The notes: generated from the sequence alone by a model not told the origin. A stretch of 52,371 nucleotides of DNA from Deltaproteobacteria bacterium (GCA_003647065.1 QMMC01000002.1:1-52371), one strand, 5' to 3'; shown: positions 8,254-17,757, counted from the first letter of the stretch. Numbers and translations are program-made.

Positions 8254-10259
8254 TCCCCAGGCACGAAACTCTCTTCGAAGAGCCCCTCGAAGGGATCGCG
8301 CGTGGTCCGGGTGCTTCCGTCGAGGCTGTTTGCGTCGGCTTGGGTCAGATCGATCACGGGGGCAAAGGCTGCTTCGTGGAACGCATCACAGAGGCGGGCC
8401 GCAAATGCATCCTCGTCTTCTGCGGTCTCCCGGACCGCTTCGGCGCAGCCGAGGACTCCCCCGCTCGGGCCCTCGAGGCAGACCTCCCCGGTCGTTCCGT
8501 CGGCTTCGACGCGGACCGTGAGCCCCGCGCTCCCCTCGTCGAAGCGCGGCGACCAACCGAGGCCCGCCCGGACCTGGGCACCGACCGGACCGGCGCCCCC
8601 GACGAATCGCACCGGCACGACGAAGCCGAGGCGGCGAAAGACCCCCGGGTCGATGCCGAAGGCCGCCTCGTAGTCCTCGAGGCTCGCGGACAAATCGCCC
8701 TCCAGGCGGGCGGCTTCGGCGGCGACGGCGTGGACCCGGGCGCGCAACAGTGCCTCGGCCGGGTTCAGCTCCGAGAGGGCCCGGGACGCGATCCGTCGCG
8801 CCTCCTCTTCGTCGCCGGCGGCGAGGGCGGCTTCCGCGGCAAAGGCATCGTAGTAGGCGTCGGCCCCGTCGCGCTCGTCCCGACTCCGGGCGCGGCGAAC
8901 CGCTTCGGTCACGATGCCCGGACCCACGACCTCCACGAACTCCCCCACGAGCCACGGCTGAATGATCGCCCCCTGGGCGCTGCCGATGCGGAACGAACCG
9001 ATGAGGCGCTCGTCGTCGGCGATTGCCCGGGCCGCCTTACGCCCGCTCATCCACGACTGACCCCGGAGCCAGAGCGCCTCGGCCCACCGACCGGGGTTTT
9101 CCCAGAAGGGGCGCGCCGCGGCCTCTTCCATGAGGGCCTCGGCGGCGAGGAAGTGGGCTCGGCGGTCGAGGAGGGCTGCGATGGCGAGGTCCTGGTCGGG
9201 GTCCCGGCTGTTGTGGGCCCGGCGGTCCGGGGCGACGAGGGCCTTCCCGGTGATGCGCCGGGCGTCCTCGTCGCGGCCAACGACGAGGAAGAAGCTAGAC
9301 AACGCCCGGCGCCCTTCGTTGCGGTCCGAGTCTCTGACGTGAGGAGGCCGCTTCTGCCGGTAGAGTGGCGCCTGCTTCAGCGCGTTCAGGGCCTCCGGGA
9401 AGCGTGCCTCACGGGTATAGAGTTCGGCGAGTTCGATCCACGGGTTTCCATACCAAGCGACCCCAGCGCGGGTCGCCTCGAGGCCGATTCGCTCGGCCTC
9501 GTCCAGCTTGAAGAGGCTGCGCGCGGCCTCGGAGTAGTTGGTGAGGTCGACCGCGTTGGGCCCCCCCGGCTTCGCCCGGCCGTACTCGAGGGCCTGGCGA
9601 CACGCCTCGTAACTCGCCCCGTCATTGCCTGCTTCGAACTCGACGGCACAGAGAGCGTTCAGGGCGATCTCGACCTGTCGCGGCGATCCTTCGGCGAGGC
9701 CCTCCTGGGCCGCGAGGCGGGCGTCGGCATGGAGGCCCATCTTCATGAGCGGCCACGCGCGGTCGGCGAGCATGTCGGGGTCGTAGAGTTCGTTGTAGCG
9801 CTCGATGTAGACCACCTTTTCGGCGTGGTGCTCGAGGTCGCCGTGGGTGGCTGCGAGCTCGGTGAGCAAACGCGAATGCCAACGCCACGGAGCCGGGGTC
9901 ACGGGCTCCGCTCCGTGAACTGCTTCGAACTCGCGGAGAGCAATCTCGTAGTGAAAGAGCGCCCGGGGGAAGTTCGCCTCGGCGTAGTGTTCGACGGCGC
10001 CGAGGACTAGGTGGCCCACGAAGCTGCGCGGGTCGTCGGCCACGATCTCCGCCGCCAACTCCCGGGCCTTGATGTTCCGGCCCCGCTGCACCATGTGCCA
10101 GGCCCGGAGTTCATCGTCGGCGGCCTCCTCACCAGGGTTCGCCGCGAGCAGAGCCGCGTCGAGCTCGTCGACGCCCGGCTGTGCGTGGACCAGGGCCGCA
10201 AGGGCCGAAAGGACGGCGACGAGGGCGGTGATCGCAGCGGTGCGGCGCAGTCGGGTCAC
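8250..10259 (-). CDS. secreted TPR-type repeat protein
   Basis: 669 aa from a GTG. The N-terminus has a Sec signal peptide (MTRLRRTAAITALVAVLSAL, then AALVHAQP with a likely cleavage after AHA/HAQ). The rest is Ala/Glu/Leu-rich helix-turn-helix repeats typical of TPR/SEL1-like solenoids. It is the last gene of the MoxR/DUF58/transglutaminase operon, 7 nt after the MoxR-like gene. MoxR operons elsewhere often carry TPR proteins (BatB/BatE-like), so an envelope-assembly scaffold in the periplasm is the likely role. No catalytic motif is seen. Confidence 0.85.
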   Translation of the reverse strand: MTRLRRTAAITALVAVLSALAALVHAQPGVDELDAALLAANPGEEAADDELRAWHMVQRGRNIKARELAAEIVADDPRSFVGHLVLGAVEHYAEANFPRALFHYEIALREFEAVHGAEPVTPAPWRWHSRLLTELAATHGDLEHHAEKVVYIERYNELYDPDMLADRAWPLMKMGLHADARLAAQEGLAEGSPRQVEIALNALCAVEFEAGNDGASYEACRQALEYGRAKPGGPNAVDLTNYSEAARSLFKLDEAERIGLEATRAGVAWYGNPWIELAELYTREARFPEALNALKQAPLYRQKRPPHVRDSDRNEGRRALSSFFLVVGRDEDARRITGKALVAPDRRAHNSRDPDQDLAIAALLDRRAHFLAAEALMEEAAARPFWENPGRWAEALWLRGQSWMSGRKAARAIADDERLIGSFRIGSAQGAIIQPWLVGEFVEVVGPGIVTEAVRRARSRDERDGADAYYDAFAAEAALAAGDEEEARRIASRALSELNPAEALLRARVHAVAAEAARLEGDLSASLEDYEAAFGIDPGVFRRLGFVVPVRFVGGAGPVGAQVRAGLGWSPRFDEGSAGLTVRVEADGTTGEVCLEGPSGGVLGCAEAVRETAEDEDAFAARLCDAFHEAAFAPVIDLTQADANSLDGSTRTTRDPFEGLFEESFVPGD

Positions 10260-10266
10260 TTGGATT

Positions 10267-11325
10267 TCACTTCGTAGAGCTCTTCTTCAGGCTGACCTGG
10301 GCGAGGGCTTCAATCGGGCCGCGTGCGCAGTCACGGACCACCGCCGCCGCATCGTCGATGCCCGCAGCGCACTCGATGCGGTGCTCGAAGATGTGGGGGG
10401 CGAGGGCCTCGAGGTCATCCGGGGAGACATAGTCGCGCCCCTCGATCACCGCCCGGGCCTGGAGCGCCGGTAGGCTGAGGACGAGGGAACGGGTGCTCGC
10501 CCCCTGGAGAACCCGCTCATCGCTCCGGAGGGCGTTGGCGAGGTCGACGAGAGCCTGCTTGAAGAGAGGGTCGATGCGCACGTCATGACGAATCGCCCGA
10601 CGCGCCTTGATGACCTCCGACCGGGAGACACCGGGGAGCTCCGCTGCGCGTACGAGGCTCGGCGTCGGATACTGGTCGAGGACCTCGAGCTCCGCCTCGG
10701 GGGCGATGTGCCTCATCACCAGCTTGAAGAGAAAGCGGTCGAGCTGCGGCGTGGGCAGGGGATAGGTGCCGGCGAGGTCGAGGGGGTTCTGGGTCGCGAT
10801 GACGAAGAAGAGGTCATCGAGGGCGTGGGTCGTATCGTCGGCGGTGACCTGCTTTTCCCCCATGGCCTCGAGCATCGCGGCCTGGACCTTCGGCGACGTG
10901 CGGTTGATCTCGTCGGCGAGGACCACGTGAGCGAAGATCGGGCCGCGGCGGAAGGTGAACCCGTTGGTCTCGACATCGAAGACGTTGGTCCCGGTGATGT
11001 CGCTGGGTAAGAGGTCCGGGGTGAACTGAATCCGGCGGAAGGGCGCGATGCCTTCGATGCCCGAGTCCTCCCGGACCGACTCACCGAGGGCTCGGGCCAG
11101 GGTCGTCTTGCCCGACCCCGGGAAGTCCTCGAGGAGGACGTGGCCGTCGGCGAGCATCGCCGTCAGCACCAGGTCGATGGTCTCGTCCCGGCCGCGGATC
11201 GCGGCCCGGAGGCGTGCCCGGAGACGGTCGACCACCCGGCGGGCGACCTCGAGGCCCGTGTCGCCGCCTGCCTCTGCACTCTCATTCGATTCCGTCATGC
11301 TCACGCTCTCCATGTGGTCTCTCAT
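10267..11325 (-). CDS. MoxR-family AAA+ ATPase
   Basis: 352 aa from ATG 11325, which overlaps the upstream stop as ATGA; an internal ATG at 11298 with GGAG 9 nt upstream is an equally good start (343 aa). Motifs in order: HVLLEDFPGSGKTTLA (Walker A), FTPDLLPSDITG, FAHVVLADEINR (Walker B), MEAMGEKQV, FFVIATQNP (sensor 1) and LPTPQLDRFLFKL. These are diagnostic of MoxR/RavA-type AAA+ chaperones. It sits with a DUF58 protein and a transglutaminase, the standard MoxR gene set, in which the ATPase is thought to help mature a VWA or DUF58 partner at the membrane. Confidence 0.95.
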   Translation of the reverse strand: MRDHMESVSMTESNESAEAGGDTGLEVARRVVDRLRARLRAAIRGRDETIDLVLTAMLADGHVLLEDFPGSGKTTLARALGESVREDSGIEGIAPFRRIQFTPDLLPSDITGTNVFDVETNGFTFRRGPIFAHVVLADEINRTSPKVQAAMLEAMGEKQVTADDTTHALDDLFFVIATQNPLDLAGTYPLPTPQLDRFLFKLVMRHIAPEAELEVLDQYPTPSLVRAAELPGVSRSEVIKARRAIRHDVRIDPLFKQALVDLANALRSDERVLQGASTRSLVLSLPALQARAVIEGRDYVSPDDLEALAPHIFEHRIECAAGIDDAAAVVRDCARGPIEALAQVSLKKSSTK

Positions 11326-13559
11326 CGCGAAAAGAGCCAGGTCCAAGGGCTCAAGATTGCCAATACTCGTCGGCGCCGGGGCACCGCGGCTCGGAGCTCC
11401 CGTCGCACGTCGCGGAAGAGGGCCCGGGGATCGGCGGCCCCGACTTCTCCCGCATCGGTCGATGCACCAAAGTGGGCGGCGACGTGGCCCCCGGTCAACG
11501 GCCCGAAGCTCGGCACCAGGCCTTCGACGCGACGGGCAAAGGCTTCTCGGGATTCGCCGTAGTCGCGGCGGATGCCCACGGCGCTGAGGCTGTCGAGGGC
11601 CGCCCGGTAGACGACTCGGGACGCCGCGTCCCCCGCGAAGAGGGCGGCACTCCGGCGCCAGAGGCGACCGAGAACGACGAATACGAAAGCAACCAACGCG
11701 AGGACCCCGAGGCCGCGCCCCACCCACAGGAGGGCGTCGCGTACGGCACCCCCGAGGTCGATGGCCGCTTCACCGTCGATGGGCAGCGGCTGCTGGCCCC
11801 GGACGAGCTCTGCGAGGAGCCGCTGGAGGTCCGGGTCCGGCGGGCCCGGCGGCGCCGAGAGCACAGTCTGAGGCGCGACGTCCATCACGACCCAGCCCAC
11901 CCCGTCGACGTACACCTCGGGCCACGCGTGGCTCGCTTGCCCGCTCACCAGGATGGCCGAGCCGCCTTGCCGCGACGCCTCGTCGACCGCGTAGCCGGTC
12001 GCGACCCGGGCGGGGATGCCGAGGGTTCGCATGAGGTAGGTCGCGGCATGCGAGAAGTGCACGCAGTACCCCGTCAGATCTCCGAAGAGAAAGCTACCGG
12101 TGGGGTCATCGGCGTCGGCGTGGCGGCTCCGGAGGCTGTAGGTGCCCTCTTCGCTGAGGTATTGGGTGACGCTGAGGGCTCGGGCCACGGGGTCGTCCCG
12201 GAGGTCTTCAGGGAGGCCTATGATGATGCGCTCGGCGAGCTCTCGGTAGCGGGGGTCCGGCGGGGCTTCGGTGTAGTGGCGGAGCACTTCGTCGCTCCAC
12301 ATGGCGTCTCCGACGGGCAAGCCCAGCATCGAGATGTGGTCGGCGATGAGCACCGCGCTCCTCGCCCGATACAGACGCTTGAAGCGCCGCGGATTGGGGT
12401 TGGGCTCGGGGCGGAGCTCGACCGGGGCCTCGAGGGCGAAGGGCCGGTTGTGGGTCGCGAGGAGGGCGACGGTGGTCTCGATGGAGCCGCGGAAGAAGCT
12501 CTCATCGGGGGCATCGGTGATCGGCGTGGGTGACGTCGGAAAGCCGCGGGCGATGTCGCGATCCACATCTGCCCGGGTTGCCGCGACGAGGCGGCGTCCG
12601 TTGTATTGGCTGAAGGCTCCCTGGCGGAGATAGTAGACGCCGGTCGGCGACGAGTAATCGTCGTGCAGCAAGACGACCCCGACCGGGACGCGATTCTGGG
12701 CGTTGTCGTAGTTGTCTCGAAACTCGAGCTGCTCGTTGTTTCGGCGCCCGGCCTGCTCCTGGCGTCGCTGCTCCTCGGACCCGTCGTCACCGCGTAGACC
12801 GAGACCGCCGCCGGTCTCCGGGACCGTCGCCTCGGGCATCAGACCGACGACGAAGAGGCCGAAGACCAGAAGGAGGGCGACCGCGCCGAGGTGAAAGACG
12901 CCGCGGACGATGTTGCGCTCGCTCAGAAGCAGCAAGATGACGACCGCCGCCGCCACGCCACCGATGATCATCAGGGCGATCGTCGGATCGCTGCCTCCGG
13001 AGATGATCGGGTCGGCGATCTCGAAGGGCCGGTTGATCGCCCCGTCCTGGTGGGCAACGACGAGCTGGCCAAAGGCGAGGGCGATGAAGGCAACCTCGAT
13101 CGCCGACAGAGCCGCTCGGCGCAAGGTCACGGCGCGCAGCGTCGTAGACAATACGAACGCCGCGAGGCTGAACTCGAGGGCATCGCCGACTCGCAGGGCC
13201 TGACCGGGACCGAGGGCCTGGGCCGCGATATCGGTCCGCCCCCAGAGGCCGCCGATGAAGAAGACCGCAAAAAGGCCCGCCACCCCGAAGCCGAGGATAG
13301 CCCCGAGGCGCAGCTTGCTCGCGGCGACGAAGCGCGCCGACAGGGCCCCGAGGGCCGAGCCGACCGCAGCAGCGACCACGGCCTCGGGCACGGTGAGGGG
13401 CCACGAGAACACCGCCGCGGTGACGCCGTGGACGATCATCCGGGCACCGGTCGCGAGCCACGGCTCACGGGCCGCCGCGAAGCCGAGGGCCCGACCGGAC
13501 GGTTGGCCGGGAACTCGACCGGGAGACCGGGTCTTCTTGCTCTCCTTGCGCGCGCTCAC
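11322..13559 (-). CDS. membrane-anchored transglutaminase-like protein (TgpA type)
   Basis: 745 aa from GTG 13559, which overlaps the DUF58 stop as GTGA; the long frame upstream of this is antisense noise. The first ~260 residues hold about six TM helices (AAVVILLLLSERNI, LGAVALLLVFGLFVVGL and others). A periplasmic region follows, then a transglutaminase core with a full triad: Cys499 in GYCVHFSHA, His544 in ASHAWPEVY and Asp560 in WVVMDVAP. A second TM segment (GVLALVAFVFVVLGRLW) near residue 630 precedes a basic cytosolic tail, DUF4129-like in position. The family cleaves or cross-links periplasmic proteins. Co-transcribed with the MoxR and DUF58 genes. Confidence 0.94.
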   Translation of the reverse strand: MSARKESKKTRSPGRVPGQPSGRALGFAAAREPWLATGARMIVHGVTAAVFSWPLTVPEAVVAAAVGSALGALSARFVAASKLRLGAILGFGVAGLFAVFFIGGLWGRTDIAAQALGPGQALRVGDALEFSLAAFVLSTTLRAVTLRRAALSAIEVAFIALAFGQLVVAHQDGAINRPFEIADPIISGGSDPTIALMIIGGVAAAVVILLLLSERNIVRGVFHLGAVALLLVFGLFVVGLMPEATVPETGGGLGLRGDDGSEEQRRQEQAGRRNNEQLEFRDNYDNAQNRVPVGVVLLHDDYSSPTGVYYLRQGAFSQYNGRRLVAATRADVDRDIARGFPTSPTPITDAPDESFFRGSIETTVALLATHNRPFALEAPVELRPEPNPNPRRFKRLYRARSAVLIADHISMLGLPVGDAMWSDEVLRHYTEAPPDPRYRELAERIIIGLPEDLRDDPVARALSVTQYLSEEGTYSLRSRHADADDPTGSFLFGDLTGYCVHFSHAATYLMRTLGIPARVATGYAVDEASRQGGSAILVSGQASHAWPEVYVDGVGWVVMDVAPQTVLSAPPGPPDPDLQRLLAELVRGQQPLPIDGEAAIDLGGAVRDALLWVGRGLGVLALVAFVFVVLGRLWRRSAALFAGDAASRVVYRAALDSLSAVGIRRDYGESREAFARRVEGLVPSFGPLTGGHVAAHFGASTDAGEVGAADPRALFRDVRRELRAAVPRRRRVLAILSPWTWLFSR

Positions 13560-14920
13560 GCCGGAGCCCTCCGGGACTTGCCCGGCATGAGCGAGGGGAC
13601 CGACTTCTTGGCGCGCCGCGACCGGCTCACGTGGGCGCCGCCGAGGCGCCGGCCGGTCGGGCGGTCGTAGACGACGACATCGACGCGCGCATGGCCGAGG
13701 GCCCGAAGGGTGCTGTTGAGGACTTCGGCCGACGAGCCTTCCACCGGTCCGGCCCGGGTGAGCAATCGGGCGAGGGGCCCGCGGTCCGGGGCCGGGACGA
13801 GACCGTCGACGCCGATGACGACGCGCAGCCCTCCGGGACGGCGGGCGGCGAGCTGGTGGACGGCGTCGATCCAAGGGCCTTTGGTCAGCGGCGCGAAGAC
13901 CACCAGAGCCGCGGGCCCCGAGCGCTCGGCACGGGCGACGAAGGCAGCGAGGCCCGCGCCCTGCCCTTCCCCGGAGGCACCCCCGGAACCGTCGACGGCA
14001 GAGCCCACGATGAGAGAGACGGCGTCGGCGACATTGTCGGCGTCAGTCGCCGCTCCATCCGCCCCAAAGACCCAATCCCGACCGAGGGCGCCGCGCTCGA
14101 CGGCCACCCGAGCCGCGCCGGCGCTCGCTTCGTCCTCGGGCCCGGCGACGAAGTACGCGGCGGTCCGACGCGCCGTCGACAGGGCACGCTCGGGGACCCG
14201 GACGACGAGTTTCCGGGTGCGCGCAAAGACCTTCCAATGGATGAAACGAGCCGGGTCCCCCGGAGCGTAGCGGCGGAGGTCCGTGCGGTCACCGTCATCG
14301 ATGCCCATCGGGTGGGGCGCGTCATCGCCCCCGGCGAAGGCGGTCAGGGGTTCCATGCGGCCGAGACGCCCCGGATGCGGGCGCACCTCGATGGCGACCG
14401 GGTCGTCGACGCGAAACGCGACGCGAGCGAGGCGGAAAACATCCTCGACGACGACCCGCCGCCGTACACCACGATGGCGACCCCGGCGCGAAGCCCGGAT
14501 CCGCTCCTCGCGACGGAAGAGCTTCCGGACCGGGTCGACCGTGAACTCCTCGGGGTACTCCCACTCCCAGCGCACGGCCACGAGGGGCAGGTAGCCGAAG
14601 GTCGGCAATACCCACCCGGTCGGGGTGAGGCGCCCCGTCTCCAGGGTGAGCTCGGTCGCCGCGACCAGGCGACGCGCCCGAAAACGCAGGGCGATGGCAA
14701 AAAGCATCACCGAGACGACGGAAATCGCGACCAATCCGAGGCCCGCGGAGCAGGCCACGAGGAGGACCACGTCCATACGCTGCTTGCCGAGGTACTCGAG
14801 CCCGACCCAGAAAACCCCAGCGGCGAGGACCCCGAGGGCCGTCACCGGGATCGGGTCGACGACCCGCCGCGCCCCCCGGCGGACTTTCTGGGCTATGGCT
14901 ATCAGGGCGGAGCGGCGCAT
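13556..14920 (-). CDS. DUF58 domain membrane protein
   Basis: 454 aa from ATG 14920 (MRRSALIAIAQ). Two TM helices near the N-terminus (TALGVLAAGVFWVGLEYL and VLLVACSAGLGLVAISVVS) precede the cytosolic part. The DUF58 signature is clear: DRTDLRRYAPGDPARFIHWK followed by RTRKLVVRVPE near residue 235. The C-terminal half resembles a VWA-like fold. First gene of the four-gene MoxR operon; its TGA overlaps the next GTG. The usual role is a MoxR client in envelope integrity. The tail is strongly basic (SRSRRAKKSVPS). Confidence 0.92.
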   Translation of the reverse strand: MRRSALIAIAQKVRRGARRVVDPIPVTALGVLAAGVFWVGLEYLGKQRMDVVLLVACSAGLGLVAISVVSVMLFAIALRFRARRLVAATELTLETGRLTPTGWVLPTFGYLPLVAVRWEWEYPEEFTVDPVRKLFRREERIRASRRGRHRGVRRRVVVEDVFRLARVAFRVDDPVAIEVRPHPGRLGRMEPLTAFAGGDDAPHPMGIDDGDRTDLRRYAPGDPARFIHWKVFARTRKLVVRVPERALSTARRTAAYFVAGPEDEASAGAARVAVERGALGRDWVFGADGAATDADNVADAVSLIVGSAVDGSGGASGEGQGAGLAAFVARAERSGPAALVVFAPLTKGPWIDAVHQLAARRPGGLRVVIGVDGLVPAPDRGPLARLLTRAGPVEGSSAEVLNSTLRALGHARVDVVVYDRPTGRRLGGAHVSRSRRAKKSVPSLMPGKSRRAPA

Positions 14921-14956
14921 GGGGGCGTGAGGGTGACACCCTTTGTAGGCGATTGT

Positions 14957-14984
14957 TTGCACAACCCGCCGGTTCTCGTAGCAT
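14957..14984 (+). promoter_or_regulatory. probable sigma-70-type promoter for the ZU5-like lipoprotein
   Basis: TTGCAC (14957-14962), a 16-bp spacer and TAGCAT (14979-14984). The start codon is 19 nt further on with a strong AGGAGG ribosome-binding site between, so unlike many promoters in this window it makes a short conventional leader. Confidence 0.6.
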
Positions 14985-15002
14985 TCCTATAGAGGAGGGA
15001 AC

Positions 15003-15623
15003 GTGCCCTCCAAATCGCCACTGGGGGGCTCGATGACCTGGAAAACGACCTTGGGGCTTATCGCGGTGGCGCTCGCCACAGCCGCTTGCGGCGGAGGCAC
15101 CGCACAGACCTCATCGACGGGGGCCGGAGCCGGTCCGATCGCCGATCCCGGACCGGTGAATTCGGGCCCGGTGATCCAGTCCGGGGACCGAATGGTGGCC
15201 GCCGAAATCGGCAGCGCCGGCGGGACCCTGTCGCTCACCAACGGCTCCCGCGTCGAGATCCCGAGGGGAGCCCTCAGCGAGACCATCGAAGTGCACCTCT
15301 CGGTCGGCACCCAGACCCAGGCGTTCAACAACCGCGACTACGAGAAGCCCCTCGGCCCGACCATCCACCTGCAGCCGACCATGCAGACCTCCGCGCCGGT
15401 CGTCATCTCGATCCCCGTCGCGAACATCCCTCGGGAGTTCACCGGCGGTGAGCTCACCCTCGCCGTCGAGGTCCCCGCCGCCGGCCAGCGCGCCGGCGTC
15501 ATGGGCGCCACCCAGACCACCTGGTCCCACGTCGAAGCCCGCACCGAGAACGGCCGCTTCGTCGCGGATCTCCCGGACGTCCCGGGCATGCGACTCCAAT
15601 TCCTGGTAGCCGAGCCCGAGTAG
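15003..15623 (+). CDS. lipoprotein with ZU5-like domain
   Basis: 206 aa from a GTG preceded by AGGAGG with good spacing. An internal ATG at 15033 (MTWKTT) would also give a normal signal peptide. Lipobox ATAAC, then a Ser/Thr/Gly linker. The core AAEIGSAGGTLSLTNGSRVEIPRGALSETIEVHLSV resembles the start of ZU5 domains (Gly-Gly, IPxGAL), a fold found in surface and polycystin-type proteins. The mature protein is probably envelope-anchored and non-enzymatic. Followed by a hairpin between it and the convergent HTH gene. Confidence 0.82.
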   Translation: MPSKSPLGGSMTWKTTLGLIAVALATAACGGGTAQTSSTGAGAGPIADPGPVNSGPVIQSGDRMVAAEIGSAGGTLSLTNGSRVEIPRGALSETIEVHLSVGTQTQAFNNRDYEKPLGPTIHLQPTMQTSAPVVISIPVANIPREFTGGELTLAVEVPAAGQRAGVMGATQTTWSHVEARTENGRFVADLPDVPGMRLQFLVAEPE

Positions 15624-15624
15624 T

Positions 15625-15657
15625 CGAAGTCTCGGGCGGCGAGACCCGCCGACTTCG
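15625..15657. terminator. hairpin between convergent genes
   Basis: CGAAGTC (15625-15631) and GACTTCG (15651-15657) form a 7-bp perfect stem, and CGGG/CCCG can pair inside it. It begins 2 nt after the lipoprotein stop. There is no U-tract, so it may be a weak or Rho-assisted bidirectional terminator. Confidence 0.45.
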
Positions 15658-15718
15658 TGGTGACGTCGGCACCGTCGCCGTTCGGTCGACTGGTCCCTCG
15701 AGCAGAAGGCTTCGTCGC

Positions 15719-16009
15719 TCAGGCCGCCGACACGAGGTTCTCGCGCACCATCCTCGGGTGTCGCGCGGCGATGCGCAGCAGAGCGAGGGCGGGGCCCTCA
15801 GGCCACCGTCTTCCCTGCTCCCAATTGCGGAGCGTATGCACGCTTATCCCGAGTGCTTCGGCAAAGCGCATCTGGGTCAGGCCAACAAACTTCCTGAGAG
15901 CGACAACGTCGTCGCCGGACTCGATTTCGCCGCGAATCAGCCGCTTGCGTACGCTCGCCTTGATCGCTCGGCTGAAGTCCACATCGGTCAATTCGGAAAT
16001 ATCGCTCAT
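15719..16009 (-). CDS. HTH protein, NadS/HigA-like antitoxin without a visible toxin
   Basis: 96 aa from ATG 16009 (MSDISELTD). It contains an Xre-type helix-turn-helix at residues ~42-75: ALRKFVGLTQMRFAEALGIS followed by VHTLRNWEQGRRWPEGPALALL. The arrangement (N-terminal acidic region, HTH, then a run of Leu/Arg) matches the NadS/HigA-type antitoxins that pair with RelE/HigB toxins. No toxin-sized gene adjoins: 16010-16084 is non-coding and the next gene is the VWA protein. It is therefore an orphan or a stand-alone regulator. A direct repeat upstream could be its operator. Confidence 0.85.
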   Translation of the reverse strand: MSDISELTDVDFSRAIKASVRKRLIRGEIESGDDVVALRKFVGLTQMRFAEALGISVHTLRNWEQGRRWPEGPALALLRIAARHPRMVRENLVSAA

Positions 16010-16028
16010 CGTTCGTCTTCCATGGTGC

Positions 16029-16053
16029 GTCAATGGCGGAGTAAGTCAATGGC
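16029..16053. promoter_or_regulatory. direct repeat, possible operator of the HTH gene
   Basis: GTCAATGGC occurs at 16029-16037 and again at 16045-16053, a 16-bp period. It lies 20-45 nt upstream of the HTH start codon. Both halves contain TTGAC on the minus strand, so it may also hold -35 elements. Autoregulation by the HTH protein is inferred. Confidence 0.4.
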
Positions 16054-16084
16054 TTACCACGAGGCGATACGGACCGCCCTCCGC

Positions 16085-17461
16085 TCACCGCCGCCGGCCC
16101 AGTCTCATCCCGGCCACCGCGAGGAGGCCGAGAGTGAACGCGATGGCGTGACGCGGTGACGGGCCCCGGCTGCCGGCGGCGACGGTGCAACAGCCGCCGG
16201 ACTCCGACACGGGTTCCGGCTGGGCGAGGAGGCGGCAAGCGCCGTCCACGCAGGCTTCGCCTGGTTCGCAGAGCGCGCCCTCGTCGGTAGTGCCGTCGCA
16301 GTCGTCGTCCCATCCGTCACAGGTCTCGGTGACCGCCGGGCCGATCGCGCCTTCGCAGGTTCCCCAGAGGCCGTCGACGCAGGCCTGCATTCCCTGGACG
16401 CACACCCCGGCGTAGAGGCCGCAGGTTCGGGTGTCGCCGAGGATGCATGCGCAGCCGGGGTCGACCTCGCCATCGCAGTCGTCGTCGATGCCGTTGCACA
16501 CTTCGGTCGCGCCGGGGTTGACCAAGCCATCACCGTCGTCGCAGTCGACGATGTCGCGGTCGAGGGGCGTGCCGGGGACCGTCGGGTCGCTGCCGCAGGT
16601 GGTGTAGAGGTCGACGTCGAGGTCGAAGTCCTCGTCGACCGCATCGTCGCAGTCGTTGTCGTACCCGTCGCAAGTCTCCTCGGTGACGAAGCGGGCGATG
16701 GCGCCCATGGCGACGCGCAGCCCCGCGAGGTCGTCGGCTTGGTGGTAGCAGCGCGCGGCGCTGGTGGCGTCGTCGCTGTCCACGTCGCAACCGGTGACGG
16801 CCGTGCCCCCCGCCACCGCGGAGCGGTTGAGGGTGAGGGCGTCGACGCCCCGACCGAAGCCGATGACGTGCACGTACACCCCGAGGTCCCGCAGAGCCAT
16901 GATCGACGCGACGGGCCAGAATCGCTGTTCGCGAATGCACAGGCCAGAGGTGATGCAGCACTGCCGGCCGTCGGTGACCAGGATGATGTGGCGATCGCGG
17001 CTGGTATCGGTGAGGGCGCCTTCGGCCACCAGGAGATCGAGGGTCTGGCTGGTCGGCGTCCAGTTGCCACCGTGGGGAGGATCGTCGACGGGGAACGCGT
17101 CCATCACCTCGGCCGCCGAATGGGAGTCGACGTCGAGGACGACGCCGCCGGGATCGCAGGAGTCCGCCCCGTCGACCGCTGGAAAGAGCGCGACGCCGAA
17201 GTCGACCGTGGCGGCGAAGCCCGTCGCCAGCTCGTCGACCGCGCGCCGGGCGGCGCCCCACTTGCTGTGTCCGCTCGGCAGGAGGCCCGTTCGCGACGCC
17301 GACATCGACGACGACCGGTCGACGACCACCAGAATGCGCGGCGCTTCACATCGGGCCTGGGCCGCGGCCTGCGAGGGCGCGCTTGGAAAAGACGCCGTCA
17401 CGCCCAACAAGACCAGAAGATGGAAGAGGGAGGAAAAGGCTGTCGCTGAGGGGGATCGCAT
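16085..17461 (-). CDS. secreted VWA protein with MopE-like motifs and MYXO-CTERM-like tail
   Basis: 458 aa; ATG 17461 has GGAG 7 nt upstream. A signal peptide is followed by a von Willebrand A domain with a complete MIDAS: DRSSS near residue 47, a Thr in NWTPTSQT and the Asp in ILVTDGRQ. After ~270 residues come MopE-type motifs: ETCDGYDNDCDDAVDEDFD, EVCNGIDDDCDGEVDPGC and ETCDGWDDDCDGTTDEG, each Asp-rich and Ca/Cu-binding in style. The end has GGCC, a hydrophobic helix and RRR, which resembles MYXO-CTERM sorting signals. Likely a cell-surface adhesin or binding protein. Not in an operon. Confidence 0.9.
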   Translation of the reverse strand: MRSPSATAFSSLFHLLVLLGVTASFPSAPSQAAAQARCEAPRILVVVDRSSSMSASRTGLLPSGHSKWGAARRAVDELATGFAATVDFGVALFPAVDGADSCDPGGVVLDVDSHSAAEVMDAFPVDDPPHGGNWTPTSQTLDLLVAEGALTDTSRDRHIILVTDGRQCCITSGLCIREQRFWPVASIMALRDLGVYVHVIGFGRGVDALTLNRSAVAGGTAVTGCDVDSDDATSAARCYHQADDLAGLRVAMGAIARFVTEETCDGYDNDCDDAVDEDFDLDVDLYTTCGSDPTVPGTPLDRDIVDCDDGDGLVNPGATEVCNGIDDDCDGEVDPGCACILGDTRTCGLYAGVCVQGMQACVDGLWGTCEGAIGPAVTETCDGWDDDCDGTTDEGALCEPGEACVDGACRLLAQPEPVSESGGCCTVAAGSRGPSPRHAIAFTLGLLAVAGMRLGRRR

Positions 17462-17757
17462 GACGAGACTCCATTCGATGAGCCCGGCGAGGCCCCACTA
17501 CGGGCCCCTTGCCGGTGATGACACCACCGGCCACTGGAACGGAATTCGCGCCAGATCGTGGGGTCGGTGGTCCCGGTATCGGCCGTTCCCGTATCCAGTT
17601 GCGGATTTTCTCGACGGGCCCTCGAGTCCGTATCCACCCGGTTCTGACGGGACCGTTGCTGATTCACCGAGCGGCGGCGAGGCCTCGATGCCGCACCGTG
17701 TGGAAGGCAAAATCGTCCATTGCCACCGGGCACGGCCCTTGCGTTGAGGTATGCTCG

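Noticed and set aside
8184-10010. 608-aa plus-strand ORF
   Set aside because: Antisense to the TPR gene in a high-GC region where stop-free frames are expected.
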